From assembly GCA_004195035.1 (NCBI GenBank), contig SGBD01000001.1, positions 813,656 to 877,655 on the forward strand: a DNA stretch of 64,000 bases, in the 5' to 3' direction. Below are positions 27,174 to 37,044 of the stretch, in pieces (within the stretch, counting starts at the first letter, position 1; the number at the start of each line of letters is the position of its first letter). Made by a program: the position numbers and the translations under genes. Under the pieces are notes generated by a model, which did no database searches, was not told the origin of the DNA, and saw only the letters and a list, made by a program, of their open reading frames with translations. This stretch comes from Candidatus Acidulodesulfobacterium ferriphilum. GTDB lineage: Bacteria; SZUA-79; Acidulodesulfobacterales; Acidulodesulfobacteraceae.

Positions 27174-30038
27174 TCATAACCTATCTATTTTCTTTGAATA
27201 GCCCCTTAACATAATGGAGTTAAGCGACACGGTTATACTGGAAACCGCCATTGCCGCCCCCGCTGCTGCCGGCGGCAGCAGCCAGCCGGTGAAGTGGTAA
27301 AAAACCCCCGCCGCGAACGGAATACCTAGCCCGTTAAAGAAAAATGCCCAAAAAAGGTTTTGTTTCACTTTGTTTAAAGTTTTTCTGCCGAGCGCCACGC
27401 TTTTATAAGCATCTTTAATATCGCTTTTTACTAATATAATGTCGCCGGTTTCCCTTGCGACATCGGTTCCGCTGCCTATTGCTATTCCTACATCGGCATA
27501 AGCCAGCGCCGGCGCATCGTTTATGCCGTCGCCGACCATTGCGACTTTTAAGCCTAAATTTTTTAGTTTTTTTACTTCATTAAGTTTGTCCTGCGGTAAA
27601 ACATTTGCGATGACATTTTTTTCGTCTATCCCCACTTGAACGGCAACGTTTGCAGCTGAATTTAGATTATCCCCCGTTAAAAGATATACCGCTATACCCA
27701 TGGATTTTAATTTAGTTATCGCTTCTTTTGCCCCTTTCTTAACTTTGTCTGCTAAAGTAATAATGCCGGCCATATCTGAGCCGGCAGAAATTCCGATAAC
27801 GGTTTTGCTTTCCTTTGCATATTTTTCCTCAAGTTCGCTAAATTTAGACAAATCGATATTTTCGGTCTCGAACAGCCCTTTCTTCCCGATAAAAATCTTT
27901 TTACCGCCGTAATTCAATGTTATGCCAAGGCCGCCTATTTCTTTATAATCGGCAGGCTGAATCTCGGCTCTGTCTATACCGACGGCAGTTTTTTCGTTAG
28001 ATTCGTTATATTTCTTAACTATTGCCGCTGCAATAGGGTGGGAGGAGAAACCCTCTCCGTAAGCAGCGATTTTTAAAATTTCGTTTGCGGGTAAACTGCC
28101 TAAGGGTATTATATCCGTTACCTCAGGTTTGCCGTAAGTAATTGTACCAGTTTTATCAAAAACAACGGCGTTTATTCTTGCGATTTCTTCGAGGCCGGAT
28201 GATTTTTTTATTAATATCCCCTTTTCGAGGCCGATTGAACTTCCAACCATAAGAGCCATAGGCGTAGCAAGCCCCATTGCGCAGGGGCAGGCTATAACCA
28301 GTACTGCGATAGCGGCGGATAGAGCAAATAAAAAATTAGAATGAAAAATATATCTCCATGAGAAGAATACTGCTAAAGATATTGCAACGACGATTGGAAC
28401 AAAATAGTTAGTTACTTCATCGGCTATTCGCTGAATGGGGGCTTTATCCGCCTGGGCATCTTCGACTAAGCGGACAATCTGGGAGAGTATGGTATCCTTG
28501 CCAACCCTCAAAGCCTTTATTTTTATAACCTGCCCTATGTTTATCGTTGCGCCGCTTACCTCGCCGTTAACCTTTTTTTCAACGGGGATAGGCTCGCCCG
28601 TCAGCATAGACTCGTCTATCTGGGTTTGCCCCTCCATGATTACACCGTCAACGGGAATTTTATCGCCCTTTTTTACTAAAAGAACATCCCCCGCTTTCAC
28701 GCTCGAAGTGTCCACCACCTTCACTGCCCCGTTGTTTTCGATAAGGTTCGCTTTGTTAGCCTGAAGTTTAAACAAGGCTTTTAATGATGATGCCGCTCTC
28801 TGTTTTGAAATCTTTTCCAGCAGTTTTCCCGTTCTGATAAAGAGTATAAGCAAAACGGATGTATCGAAATAAAGTTCGCCTTTAAATAAAAATACCCCCG
28901 CGACGGAATAAAAATAAGCGGCGGATATTCCCAATGCGACGAGAACATCCATATTGGCGGAAAAGCTTTTTAAAGAATAATAGGCGCCTTTATAAAATGT
29001 AAGTCCGGCGGTAAATTGAACTATCGTGGCTAATATAAATAAAATAAATATCTTAAATTCATTCGGGGTTTCCGCCATTTTTGCCATGCCGAACATATTT
29101 TTATAGGTCAGTATAACGACGGGAATCGTAAGAATAAATGTGAATATAAGCCAATAAATATCTTTTTTCCAATCGGGTATTTTACGAAACCATTTGTCCA
29201 TAAACGGGATATGTGCGTTTATGCTTAAGGATTTTTCCGCCTCTTCGCCGGTTTCAGTTTCGTCCACAGGCGTGTATCCGCTTTCCGTTACGGCTTTAAA
29301 TATAGCCTCTTTAGATGTTAGGGACGGGTCGAACGATACAAATCCGCTTTCCCCGGCAAAATTAACGGTTACTTTATTTATTCCATCGATCTTCCCGACC
29401 CCTTTTTCGATAGTTCTGGCACAGTTGGTACAGTGCATTCCTTCTATCTTAAATCTGAGGTTTTCTGCTTCCGGTTTTTCCTGTTTATTTTTACTCTCTG
29501 CCGGTTGAATTGTCCAACCTTGCGGTATGGCTTGCCGTGCTTCGTCTATAAGCTCGGCGCCGAACCCTGCAAATTTAACCATTTTAATTATTTCATCGGG
29601 CGAAAGATTATTTGCACCCGAATCGACATAGAGGGTTTCGTTTACGAAATTAAGCCGCGCGTTTTTGACGCCGTCTATTCTTTTTACGGTGTCCACTATG
29701 GTTTCCGCGCATGAAGCGCAGTCCATTTTGCTTATTTTAAATTTATATTGTTTTTGTTGCGCGGGGGCGGCATTTCCTTTATCAGTCAAGGTGGGAGAAC
29801 GGTCTTTTGTTTCATGTCCAGGGTCGCCTTCTTCTTCGGTTTCATAACCCGCTTCTTTTATGGCTTTTTTAATATCCGAAGCCGAGGTAGTTCCTTCGTC
29901 GAATGTCACATCAGCGCATTTATCTTTAAGGCTTACATTGACGGATTTTACTCCTTTAAGGGAAGATACGGCTTTTGTAACAGTTTTTACGCAATGTTCG
30001 CATGTCATTCCGTGGACGGCTATTTTTTCATTTTTCAT
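27174..30038 (-). CDS. copA: Copper-translocating P1B-type ATPase
   Basis: CopA exports Cu+ across the inner membrane using ATP. The start is set at ATG 30038, seven bases after AGAGGTG; an upstream in-frame ATG at 30095 has no ribosome site. The 954-residue protein has three N-terminal metal-binding domains (GMTCEHC about 10, KMDCASC about 105, GMHCTNC about 200), the membrane CPC motif ([11 protein letters not shown]), the phosphorylation site DKTGTI and hinge GDGINDAPA. Two such domains are the commonest number, so three is on the high side. Membrane residues after CPC fit a P1B-1 Cu+ pump. No CopZ or CueR/CsoR gene is adjacent. Confidence 0.93.
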   Translation of the reverse strand: MKNEKIAVHGMTCEHCVKTVTKAVSSLKGVKSVNVSLKDKCADVTFDEGTTSASDIKKAIKEAGYETEEEGDPGHETKDRSPTLTDKGNAAPAQQKQYKFKISKMDCASCAETIVDTVKRIDGVKNARLNFVNETLYVDSGANNLSPDEIIKMVKFAGFGAELIDEARQAIPQGWTIQPAESKNKQEKPEAENLRFKIEGMHCTNCARTIEKGVGKIDGINKVTVNFAGESGFVSFDPSLTSKEAIFKAVTESGYTPVDETETGEEAEKSLSINAHIPFMDKWFRKIPDWKKDIYWLIFTFILTIPVVILTYKNMFGMAKMAETPNEFKIFILFILATIVQFTAGLTFYKGAYYSLKSFSANMDVLVALGISAAYFYSVAGVFLFKGELYFDTSVLLILFIRTGKLLEKISKQRAASSLKALFKLQANKANLIENNGAVKVVDTSSVKAGDVLLVKKGDKIPVDGVIMEGQTQIDESMLTGEPIPVEKKVNGEVSGATINIGQVIKIKALRVGKDTILSQIVRLVEDAQADKAPIQRIADEVTNYFVPIVVAISLAVFFSWRYIFHSNFLFALSAAIAVLVIACPCAMGLATPMALMVGSSIGLEKGILIKKSSGLEEIARINAVVFDKTGTITYGKPEVTDIIPLGSLPANEILKIAAYGEGFSSHPIAAAIVKKYNESNEKTAVGIDRAEIQPADYKEIGGLGITLNYGGKKIFIGKKGLFETENIDLSKFSELEEKYAKESKTVIGISAGSDMAGIITLADKVKKGAKEAITKLKSMGIAVYLLTGDNLNSAANVAVQVGIDEKNVIANVLPQDKLNEVKKLKNLGLKVAMVGDGINDAPALAYADVGIAIGSGTDVARETGDIILVKSDIKDAYKSVALGRKTLNKVKQNLFWAFFFNGLGIPFAAGVFYHFTGWLLPPAAAGAAMAVSSITVSLNSIMLRGYSKKIDRL

Positions 30039-30211
30039 AATATGCACCTCTTTTTTATTATTAACCGGCTTTATTAATAACCCGCGGTTAACCAAATGAT
30101 TAACTAAAATATATACCGTGCTTTTTTACTTTTAGACCAAATTATATATTTATCAATATATCATATCATCGAAAGGAGCTTTTTTCAAACGGGGTAAGCG
30201 GATTTATTCTA

Positions 30212-30240
30212 TTGAAAAAATAATCGTTAAGTTTTATAAT
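30212..30240 (+). promoter_or_regulatory. Sigma-70 promoter of coaD
   Basis: TTGAAA (30212-30217), a 17-base spacer and a perfect TATAAT (30235-30240) precede coaD by 45 bases. This is one of the best housekeeping-type promoters seen in the window. The remaining gap between divergent copA and coaD (30039-30211) shows no recognised copper operator. Confidence 0.7.
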
Positions 30241-30284
30241 ATATCACTTATATACAAAATAAAAGCGTTTAACGAGGCTGATGA

Positions 30285-30821
30285 ATGGCAAATATATCTA
30301 AATATAAAACCGCCGTTTACCCTGGTTCATTCGACCCTGTTACTTACGGTCATTTAGATGTTTTAAAAAGAAGTCTCAGCGTATTTGACAAGGTGGTTGT
30401 AGCGGTTGCCTGCAATAAAAAGAAGCCTTATCTTTTTAAGCAGTCTATGAGGATTGACCTTATAGACAGGATTTTAAAAGAAGACGAAGAAATCGACAAC
30501 GGCAGGGTTGAAGTAATAGCTTTAAAGGGGCTCCTTGTTAAGTATGTGGAAAGTATTAACGCAAAGGTAATTATAAGGGGCCTTAGGGCAGTTTCCGATT
30601 TTGAATACGAACTTCAGCTTGCGATAACTAACAGGACGCTTAATTCCGACATAGAGACGATATTTATGATGACCGCCGAAAAGTACTCATTTTTAAGTTC
30701 CACGATAGTCAAGGAGATTTCCCGTCTCGGAGGAGATGTTTCCAGCATGGTTCCGAAGGTAATAGCCTCCGAGCTTGCGAAAATTTATTCCAAAGGAGAA
30801 AATGATGAAACTCTCATGTAG
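30285..30821 (+). CDS. coaD: Phosphopantetheine adenylyltransferase
   Basis: CoaD makes dephospho-CoA from 4'-phosphopantetheine and ATP. The 178-residue protein has the nucleotidyl-transferase signature YPGSFDPVTYGHLDVLKRS (about 11-29, with the T/HxGH motif), RGLRAVSDFEYELQLA (about 105-120) and YSFLSSTIVKEIS (about 138-150). It is about 15 residues longer at the C-terminus than E. coli CoaD. Its end overlaps the aminotransferase start by 17 bases. The earlier pathway steps (coaBC) are encoded at 51136. Confidence 0.95.
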   Translation: MANISKYKTAVYPGSFDPVTYGHLDVLKRSLSVFDKVVVAVACNKKKPYLFKQSMRIDLIDRILKEDEEIDNGRVEVIALKGLLVKYVESINAKVIIRGLRAVSDFEYELQLAITNRTLNSDIETIFMMTAEKYSFLSSTIVKEISRLGGDVSSMVPKVIASELAKIYSKGENDETLM

Positions 30822-31986
30822 AGCGTCTTCAATAAAACCGTCGGCCACTCTTGCCATAACCGCAAAGGCTAAGAAACTTAAAGCCGAAGGGAAAAATATT
30901 ATCGGTTTTGGGGCGGGCGAGCCGGATTTCGACACGCCGGGCTATATCAAAGACGCCGTAAAAGATGCCCTTGACAAAGGTTATACCAAATATACCCCCG
31001 TGTCGGGAATCGAGGAGCTTAAATCGGCGATTGCGGATAAGTTTTTATCCGATTATAATGTCGGATACGAACAGAGCGAGATAATCGTTTCTTGCGGAGG
31101 AAAGCACAGCCTTTACAATCTCTTTTCGGCTCTCTTAAACGAAGGCGACGAGATTATTATTCCATCGCCCTATTGGGTGTCTTATACCGAAATCATAAAG
31201 CTTTCCGGCGGCGTTCCGGTTATAGTCGATACATCCCGAAACGGGTTTAAATTTAACCTGAGAATGCTCGAAAGCAATTTGACGAAAAAGACAAAGGGAT
31301 TAATCATAAACAGTCCTTCTAATCCTACAGGGGTTTTAATGGACGAGAAAGATATTATCGAAATTGCAAACTTTGTCAAAAAGAAAGGTTTATACATAAT
31401 AACCGACGATATTTACGAAAAAATAATCTTTGACGATAAAAAATTTTTTAATGCGCTGATGGCCGGCAAATCGATGAAAGAAAATACCGTTGCCGTCAAT
31501 GCAGTTTCCAAGACATACTCTATGACAGGATTCAGAATAGGCTATACGGCCGGCCCCAAAGATTTAATATCGGCAATGAATAATATCCAGTCCCAAAGCA
31601 CATCCAACCCCACGACATTTGCCCAATACGGGGCTTTGGCGGCATTAAAGGGCGGCTATGATTTTACCGTTATGATGCGGAACGAATTTCAAAAAAGAAG
31701 GGATTATATGATGGATTTTTTTGACAAAAACATAAAAAGCATCACTCCCGTTAAGCCGGATGGGGCATTTTATATATTTGCCGATATTTCAAAGGTCTTT
31801 GGCGAAAGCGAGAATAAAATAAATTCCTCGACCGAATTTTGCGATTATCTTTTAGATAAATATCTTGTCGCAGCCGTTCCCGGCGTTGAGTTTGGCAATG
31901 ACAATTTTATAAGGCTGTCTTTTGCGACAAGCCTCGATGTCATAAAAGAAGGTTTAAATAGAATAAAAGAAGCGGTATCCTTTTGA
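30805..31986 (+). CDS. Class I/II pyridoxal-phosphate aminotransferase (aspartate aminotransferase type)
   Basis: The chosen ATG 30805 lies six bases after GGAG (30795-30798) and directly follows another ATG at 30802. The 393-residue protein has the AspC/AspB type I-beta features: GAGEPDFDTP (about 32-41), KYTPVSGIEELK (about 62-73), NSPSNPTGV (about 167-175), the PLP lysine in AVSKTYSMTGFRIGY (about 232-246) and a final arginine in FIRLSFA binding the substrate carboxylate. It transaminates aspartate and 2-oxoglutarate, or a related amino acid. It is translationally coupled to coaD. Confidence 0.9.
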   Translation: MKLSCRASSIKPSATLAITAKAKKLKAEGKNIIGFGAGEPDFDTPGYIKDAVKDALDKGYTKYTPVSGIEELKSAIADKFLSDYNVGYEQSEIIVSCGGKHSLYNLFSALLNEGDEIIIPSPYWVSYTEIIKLSGGVPVIVDTSRNGFKFNLRMLESNLTKKTKGLIINSPSNPTGVLMDEKDIIEIANFVKKKGLYIITDDIYEKIIFDDKKFFNALMAGKSMKENTVAVNAVSKTYSMTGFRIGYTAGPKDLISAMNNIQSQSTSNPTTFAQYGALAALKGGYDFTVMMRNEFQKRRDYMMDFFDKNIKSITPVKPDGAFYIFADISKVFGESENKINSSTEFCDYLLDKYLVAAVPGVEFGNDNFIRLSFATSLDVIKEGLNRIKEAVSF

Positions 31987-31999
31987 GGCAAATAATTTT

Positions 32000-33372
32000 A
32001 TGAAAAGGGCTCATAAATACATCCTTAACTTTCTTAATAATAACAGGGGCGATTTTAACTTATTTAAGTTTATCCTTAAGCTCCCCTTATTTTTAATATC
32101 GTATGCGGTTATTCTTTCTACAAAAATAAAAAGAACATTGTATAACCGTTCTTTTATTTTTAAATCTAAAGAACCTGGCATGTTTACGGTTAGCATAGGG
32201 AATATAAATTTGGGCGGAGCAGGGAAAACCCCGTTTTCCTATACTATTGCCGAATACTTGTACGGACGGGGTTTAAAGCCCTGCATTATAAGCAGGGGCT
32301 ACAAAGGCCGTTTAAAAAAAAAATCTATATTGCCGGTTGGGAGTACGAGCTTGAGGATGTCCGGCAAAAGCTTCCCGACGAAGTAATTCTTTTAGTTGAA
32401 AGGTTTAAATCAAAAAATATTCGGATACCCGTTATAGTTTCCAGAAACCGATTATCGGCCGCAAAAGTTTGTTCGGGGGAAGATAGCATATATTATAATC
32501 TTGCCGAAGATCTTAATGTATTTTCAAACTTAGATTCGACAAAACCCCCGGGCGAAAAGGTAGATTTAAGCGCAAACCCGTCCGATGATGCCGTGCATAA
32601 TTTTTCCGATCATTGCTTATATAAAGATGTTTGCGATAAATATGAAGAATATAAAAAGATTGCCGTCTTAGATGACGGATTTACCGCTTTAAATATCAAA
32701 AAGGATTTAAATATAGTTCTGATAGACAGGACTAAGAACATTTTCGATCAAAATGTTATTCCCGCAGGGGTTTTAAGGGAGGACTTAACTGTTCTTAAAT
32801 ATGCCGATATTATAATTATAACCAAAAATACTGAACAAGCCTGCGATATTACAAAAATAACCGATAAAAATTTAGAGAAAGACATTAAAAGATTTAATAA
32901 ATCCTGCCCAGTATTCTATTCTCATTATAAGCCCGTTAATCTTTTAGGAGGGGACGCTGGGCAAAAATCGTTAAATTTTGATAGCCTCCATGACAAACGG
33001 ATGAGGATATTGACCGTCTGTGCAATCGGAAACCCGGATTACTTTTACGATAATTTGAGTAGCCGCGGGATTAAAATAGACGGCAAGTTCGAGTTTGAAG
33101 ACCACCATATATATACGGCGCAGGATTTAACCTTATTAAAGAATGACCTGAATCTTAATAATCCCTGTATTATTATAACTACTTTAAAAGATTATGTTAA
33201 ATTAAAAAAGTTTGGCGAACGGAAAGAATATAAGGATATTATAGAAAAGGTTTATTATTTGGATTTTGAGCTGGTTATAGATAAATTATTTTTTGAGTTT
33301 ATTTATGATAATTATAAAAAATATATAGAAAGGATCAATCCAGAATTACTTCCATATATAATTAAAAATTAA
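32000..33372 (+). CDS. lpxK: Tetraacyldisaccharide 4'-kinase, broken by a frameshift at a 10-A run
   Basis: LpxK phosphorylates the lipid A disaccharide. The 5' frame (32000-32386) has FTVSIGNINLGGAGKTPFSYTIAEYLYGRGLKPCIISRGYKG, the P-loop region. The 3' frame holds VLDDGFTALNIKKDLNIVLID and VIPAGVLREDL, the standard second half, and stays open upstream to the run of ten A at 32314-32323. One extra A joins both frames into about 457 codons, longer than the usual 330-350. Sequencing error, slippage-dependent expression and true inactivation are all possible. An essential lipid A gene with lpxL and gmhB close by argues against simple loss. Confidence 0.85.
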
Positions 33373-33379
33373 ACAAAAG

Positions 33380-34288
33380 ATGAAGAAAAATAGGATACTG
33401 TTATATGCTGAATTTATCGCAGTTTATGGGTTTTATCTTTTTATAAACATTATCCCTCTTGGTTTAGCGTTAAAATTGGGCAGGATTTTAGGGATAATAT
33501 TTTATAAAATCGACAAAAGACATGCAAAAAATACGATTAATAATTTAACCATCGCTTTTCCGAATAAAAAAAAAGAGGAGCTAAACGATATTTGCATTAA
33601 TTTTTACAAAAATATCGGCATGATTTTCGTTGAGATTTTTAGATTAAACAGGTATAATAAAAAGAATATAGACAGCTTTGTCGACTCGGATTTCGACGCG
33701 TTTAAGGGCATTTACAAAAAGCAGGGAATACTTCTCTTGACCGCTCATTTCGGCAATTGGGAGCTTTTGGCAAAAACTTTCAGCCTGAAAGGTTATTCGG
33801 GCAATGTTTTAGCAAGGCCGTTAGACAACCCTTATATAGAAAAAATTCTTTATGGATTAAGGACAAATTCCGGGAATAAGGTAATATATAACAGGGAAAA
33901 TGCTATTAAAAGCATAATGTCGGCATTAAATAAAAATGAAATGGTTGGATTTTTGCCGGACGAGAATGCTTCGAAACGGATAGGCGTATTTGTAGATTTT
34001 TTTGGCGTTAAAGCCTGCACTATGCCGGGTATGGCGAATATTGCCGCAAAGACAAAAGCGCCGGTCATTCCGGCTTTTATTGTCAGGATTAAAGACGGCA
34101 ATTTTAAAAAACATAAACTGATAATCGGAGAACCCCTTGAGATAACCTATACCGGAGACAGAAAGACCGATATGATAAACATCTTGAAAATGTTCAATGA
34201 AACAATAGAAAACATAATAGAAAATTATCCGGAGCAGTGGTTTTGGATTCACAACAGGTGGAAAACAAGACCGGATCCAGAGAAATAA
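33380..34288 (+). CDS. Lipid A biosynthesis acyltransferase (LpxL/HtrB family)
   Basis: The 302-residue protein adds a secondary acyl chain to Kdo-lipid A. It has an N-terminal membrane anchor (about 8-30), the catalytic HxxxxE motif in LLTAHFGNWELLAK (about 112-125), and GFLPDENASKRIGVFVDFFG and PVIPAFIVR further on, ending EQWFWIHNRWKTRP. It starts 7 bases after lpxK and is followed 4 bases later by gmhB. LpxL and LpxM subtypes cannot be told apart from sequence features alone. Confidence 0.88.
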   Translation: MKKNRILLYAEFIAVYGFYLFINIIPLGLALKLGRILGIIFYKIDKRHAKNTINNLTIAFPNKKKEELNDICINFYKNIGMIFVEIFRLNRYNKKNIDSFVDSDFDAFKGIYKKQGILLLTAHFGNWELLAKTFSLKGYSGNVLARPLDNPYIEKILYGLRTNSGNKVIYNRENAIKSIMSALNKNEMVGFLPDENASKRIGVFVDFFGVKACTMPGMANIAAKTKAPVIPAFIVRIKDGNFKKHKLIIGEPLEITYTGDRKTDMINILKMFNETIENIIENYPEQWFWIHNRWKTRPDPEK

Positions 34289-34292
34289 ATAT

Positions 34293-34847
34293 ATGGAAAA
34301 ATGCGTATTTTTAGACAGGGACGGCGTTCTGATTAAAGATGTAGGCTATTTAAAAAATCCGGACGATATAATTTTAATGCCGCAAACGATCGAGGCATTA
34401 AAGAATTTAAAGAAAATCGGGTTTTTGCTCATAATAGTTACAAATCAGGCGGGTGTCGCAAAAGGTTTTTTCACCGTAGATGATTTGGAAAGAGTTAATA
34501 AAAGATTGATAAAGGTTTATGAAACTAACGATATTGCGATAGACGATTTATATTTTTGCCCCCACCACGAAAATGGAATTGTAGAGCCTTATAATATCAA
34601 ATGCTCTTGCAGAAAGCCCGATTTAGGAATGGTGGTTAAGGGCGTAGAAAAGTTCGGCATCGATATTAATAAATCATTTATGATTGGAGATAAGGACAGC
34701 GATATTCTTCTCGCAAAAAATTCCGGTTTAAGGTCGTTTTATATAAAAAATTCGATGTACGAACATGATGAAAATATAACCCCGGATTTTTATGTTTCAG
34801 ATTTGAAAGAAGCTTCGGATATTATAATAGAATTACAGGGCGGCTGA
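34293..34847 (+). CDS. gmhB: D-glycero-beta-D-manno-heptose 1,7-bisphosphate 7-phosphatase-like HAD protein
   Basis: The 184-residue HAD phosphatase begins FLDRDGVLIKD (6-16; the nucleophile and acid-base aspartates), has IIVTNQAGVAKGFF (about 47-60), a zinc site made of CPHH and CSCRKPDLGM (about 89-112), and MIGDKDSDILLAKNSG (about 129-144). This zinc-loop architecture is shared by GmhB and the HisB N-terminal domain. Location beside lpxK and an lpxL-type gene favours LPS inner-core heptose synthesis. Confidence 0.85.
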   Translation: MEKCVFLDRDGVLIKDVGYLKNPDDIILMPQTIEALKNLKKIGFLLIIVTNQAGVAKGFFTVDDLERVNKRLIKVYETNDIAIDDLYFCPHHENGIVEPYNIKCSCRKPDLGMVVKGVEKFGIDINKSFMIGDKDSDILLAKNSGLRSFYIKNSMYEHDENITPDFYVSDLKEASDIIIELQGG

Positions 34848-34938
34848 GAAAGAGTTATCGCATCTTTATTTTTTTGTTTGATTTTAAATAAAAAGTTTGT
34901 TAAAATTTAATGCTTAAATTTAAATATACCAATAAAAA

Positions 34939-34962
34939 GAGGACAGACTTAAGTTTGTCCTC
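34939..34962. repeat. GGGGACRGATTT-family palindrome in the rpsT leader
   Basis: GAGGACAGACTT is followed by AAGTTTGTCCTC, a palindrome with one GU-compatible mismatch and the same design as the copies at 5710 and 5929. It ends 18 bases before rpsT and has no T run, so it is not a terminator. It would form a hairpin just upstream of the AAGGAG site in the S20 mRNA. Confidence 0.65.
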
Positions 34963-34980
34963 ATAAACAAGGAGTAAACT

Positions 34981-35250
34981 ATGGCAAATCATAAATCGGC
35001 TGAGAAAAGGGCAAGGCAAACGAAAAAAAGAACTTTGCGCAACACAGGCAGTATTTCGAAAATGAAAACGAATATTAAAAAATTTAAAGCGGCTGTTTCT
35101 CAAAACGATAAAGAAAAGGCTCTGGAACTTTTTAAATTAAATGCGTCTTATATTATGCATTTGGCATCCAAAAGTATAATTCATAAAAATAATGCCTCAA
35201 GGAAAATCTCGGCGCTGGCGAGGCTTCATAACTCAATCAAACAGGATTAG
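34981..35250 (+). CDS. rpsT: 30S ribosomal protein S20
   Basis: The 89-residue basic helical protein begins ANHKSAEKRARQTKKRTLRN and ends with NNASRKISALARLHNSI, the standard S20 layout that binds the 5' domain of 16S rRNA. It has a clear AAGGAG ribosome site. The hairpin-forming palindrome at 34939-34962 lies directly upstream. The gene is convergent with holA, whose stop is 2 bases away. Confidence 0.96.
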   Translation: MANHKSAEKRARQTKKRTLRNTGSISKMKTNIKKFKAAVSQNDKEKALELFKLNASYIMHLASKSIIHKNNASRKISALARLHNSIKQD

Positions 35251-35252
35251 CG

Positions 35253-36245
35253 TTATCTTAAGTTTCTGGAAATATCTAAAAACCCAAGTTTAAAGATAAA
35301 TTCTTCGAATATCAGGTTTTGAGGGTGGGATGTTGTTTTAAGCCTGAAATCCGTTTCTCCCAGCAGTTCCATAATTCTTTTAAGTTCATGAACAGAAAAT
35401 AAAGATAGATTTTTTAGAAATTTCTTTTTGAGAAAAGGCAGAACCCCGTTTATCCGTAAAATGGTTTCGAAATCCATACCCGAGGATTCCTGCACCTTTG
35501 CTTTATGGAGCTTTCTCGCTTCGTTATACAATACCGATATAATTTTTACAGGCTCTTCCCCGTCATTATAAATAACGCCGAATATTGAAAATGCCCCCCT
35601 TATATCCCTGTCTAATATTTTATCGATAAAATCAAAAATAGTGAATGTTTTTGAAAAAGCAAGAAGCGGCTTTAATTCGTTAACGGAAAGTTCTTTTGAT
35701 TTGTTTTCGGGTTTAATTCCCGATACTATTTTGTTAAGTTCGTTATCGATATTTACCGTGTTATTACCCGTATATCTAATGAGGTAATATACTGCTTCAT
35801 CGGAAATTTTTATACCTTTTTCTTTAGATAAATTTCTAATATAAGAGAAAAGTTCATTTTCATATAGAAGCCTGATTTTATGAAGTTTAAAATAATTTTT
35901 GGTTTTTAATTCCTTGAAAAATTTAATATTTTCGTTAATTTTCGGGCTGTTATCATAAAAAATGATTACTGTTGACGGAGATGGAGAGTTTAAGTAATCA
36001 AGCAGTTCCGTATCATTAAGAAACGAGCCGTCAAAATCTTCTACCTGTATAACCCTTTTTTCCGAAAGCACAGGATAACTGTTGGCTATGGTTAAAAAAT
36101 CGACGGGCAAGGGGGATATAAGCCTGTCAAAATTAAAATCCGTCTGTTCTTTTTTTAATATTCCGGATTTTATTTTTTCTATTTCCTTAGCAATTCTAAA
36201 ATCATCTTCCCCGTAAAAAAAATAGACGAGAGTATCTTTTTCCAT
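35253..36245 (-). CDS. holA: DNA polymerase III subunit delta
   Basis: HolA is the clamp-loader subunit that opens the beta clamp. The 330-residue protein shows the family's YFFYGEDDFRIAKEIEKI start (about 8-25), VIQVEDFDG, the middle domain around TIFDFIDKILDRDIRGAF (about 206-223) and a helical C-terminal domain containing ELKRIMELLGETDFRLKT (about 292-309), all typical of HolA. It lacks a P-loop, as expected. The neighbouring leuS-lptE-holA order common in proteobacteria is broken here: holA faces rpsT, while leuS-lptE lie at 42462-45558. Confidence 0.88.
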   Translation of the reverse strand: MEKDTLVYFFYGEDDFRIAKEIEKIKSGILKKEQTDFNFDRLISPLPVDFLTIANSYPVLSEKRVIQVEDFDGSFLNDTELLDYLNSPSPSTVIIFYDNSPKINENIKFFKELKTKNYFKLHKIRLLYENELFSYIRNLSKEKGIKISDEAVYYLIRYTGNNTVNIDNELNKIVSGIKPENKSKELSVNELKPLLAFSKTFTIFDFIDKILDRDIRGAFSIFGVIYNDGEEPVKIISVLYNEARKLHKAKVQESSGMDFETILRINGVLPFLKKKFLKNLSLFSVHELKRIMELLGETDFRLKTTSHPQNLIFEEFIFKLGFLDISRNLR

Positions 36246-36296
36246 ATTTAAATTTTATAATAAAAAATATCTTTTTTAAAGATATTAATCTTAAGT

Positions 36297-36473
36297 TTTA
36301 ATTCCGCAATAGAAACTGTTTAGATATTGCAATACTCAATATTAAGTAATACTGGATTCCCGCTTTCGCGGGAATGACACCTAAAAGGTGAAACTTCCAA
36401 CCCTTATTAAGTCATTTTAAGTCATTCCCGCGAAAGCGGGAATCCAGAAAATAAATTTCTATCGGGGGTTAAG
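36297..36473. repeat. MITE/REP-like palindromic element (copy 2)
   Basis: Two 27-base arms, 36352-36378 and 36421-36447, are perfect inverted copies (CTGGATTCCCGC... and complement), identical to the left arm of the element at 24022. The outer flanks are imperfect inverted repeats (AATAGAAAC near 36310 against TTTCTATCGG near 36457), so the borders are approximate. It fills most of the gap between holA and secG. The spacer between arms differs entirely from copy 1, and no coding frame is present. Confidence 0.8.
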
Positions 36474-36525
36474 GTTAAATTTTGCGGTTGACTTTTATAT
36501 CATATTTTATTAATATAATTTCATC

Positions 36526-36891
36526 ATGATAGAATTTTTGACGATTATATTAATAGTTTCCGCCGTTTTCTTGGTTATCGTTATTCTTATGCAGCAGGGC
36601 AAAGGACAAGAAATGGGCGCCGTGTTCGGGGGGAGTTCCCAAACCATATTTGGAGCTTCCGGCGCGGGCAATTTTTTAACTAAAGCTACCGCTATTTTAG
36701 CCTTAATTTTTATGGCTTCGGCATTTCTAATATCTTATATTTCGGCCAGGCAGATAAGCCCTATCGCAATTAAAAGTTACATTAAAAAGACGGAAAAACC
36801 GCCTTTAGTTAAAAAGGCTGCCAAGCCTGCTCCAAAAGACCAAGCCTTAACTAAGCCATTTAAGCCGTTAAAAACGGTTAATAATAAATAA
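36526..36891 (+). CDS. secG: Preprotein translocase subunit SecG
   Basis: SecG assists SecYEG protein export. The 121-residue protein has two membrane helices (about 3-22 and 55-77) separated by the conserved loop MQQGKGQEMGAVFGGSSQTIFGASGAGNFLTKATAILA (start about 22). The C-terminal tail (about 85-121) is Lys/Pro/Ala-rich and variable, as in many SecG proteins. tRNA-Leu follows after 31 bases, an arrangement often seen (secG then tRNA-Leu). Confidence 0.94.
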   Translation: MIEFLTIILIVSAVFLVIVILMQQGKGQEMGAVFGGSSQTIFGASGAGNFLTKATAILALIFMASAFLISYISARQISPIAIKSYIKKTEKPPLVKKAAKPAPKDQALTKPFKPLKTVNNK

Positions 36892-36922
36892 TTTACTTTA
36901 ATAGGTAAGTTTTAATAAAAAT

Positions 36923-37008
36923 GCCGAAGTGGTGGAATTGGTAGACACGCCATCTTGAGGGGGTGGTGGATAATATCCGTGCCGGTTCGATTCCGGCCTT
37001 CGGCACCA
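36923..37008 (+). tRNA. tRNA-Leu (anticodon GAG)
   Basis: The acceptor stem pairs GCCGAAG (36923-36929) with CTTCGGC (36998-37004), followed by A and an encoded CCA (37006-37008). The D region reads TGGTGGAATTGGTAGACACG, the T arm GGTTCGATTCC, and the anticodon loop is CTTGAGG with anticodon GAG, reading CUC/CUU. The long variable arm makes it a class II tRNA of 86 bases. Confidence 0.96.
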
Positions 37009-37044
37009 TTCATTATTTTAACCTTTCTGCAAAATAATTATTCT

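Noticed and set aside
29194-30099. Plus-strand frames of 60-109 residues opposite copA
   Set aside because: They are shadows of the strongly supported CopA reading frame, with no motifs of their own.
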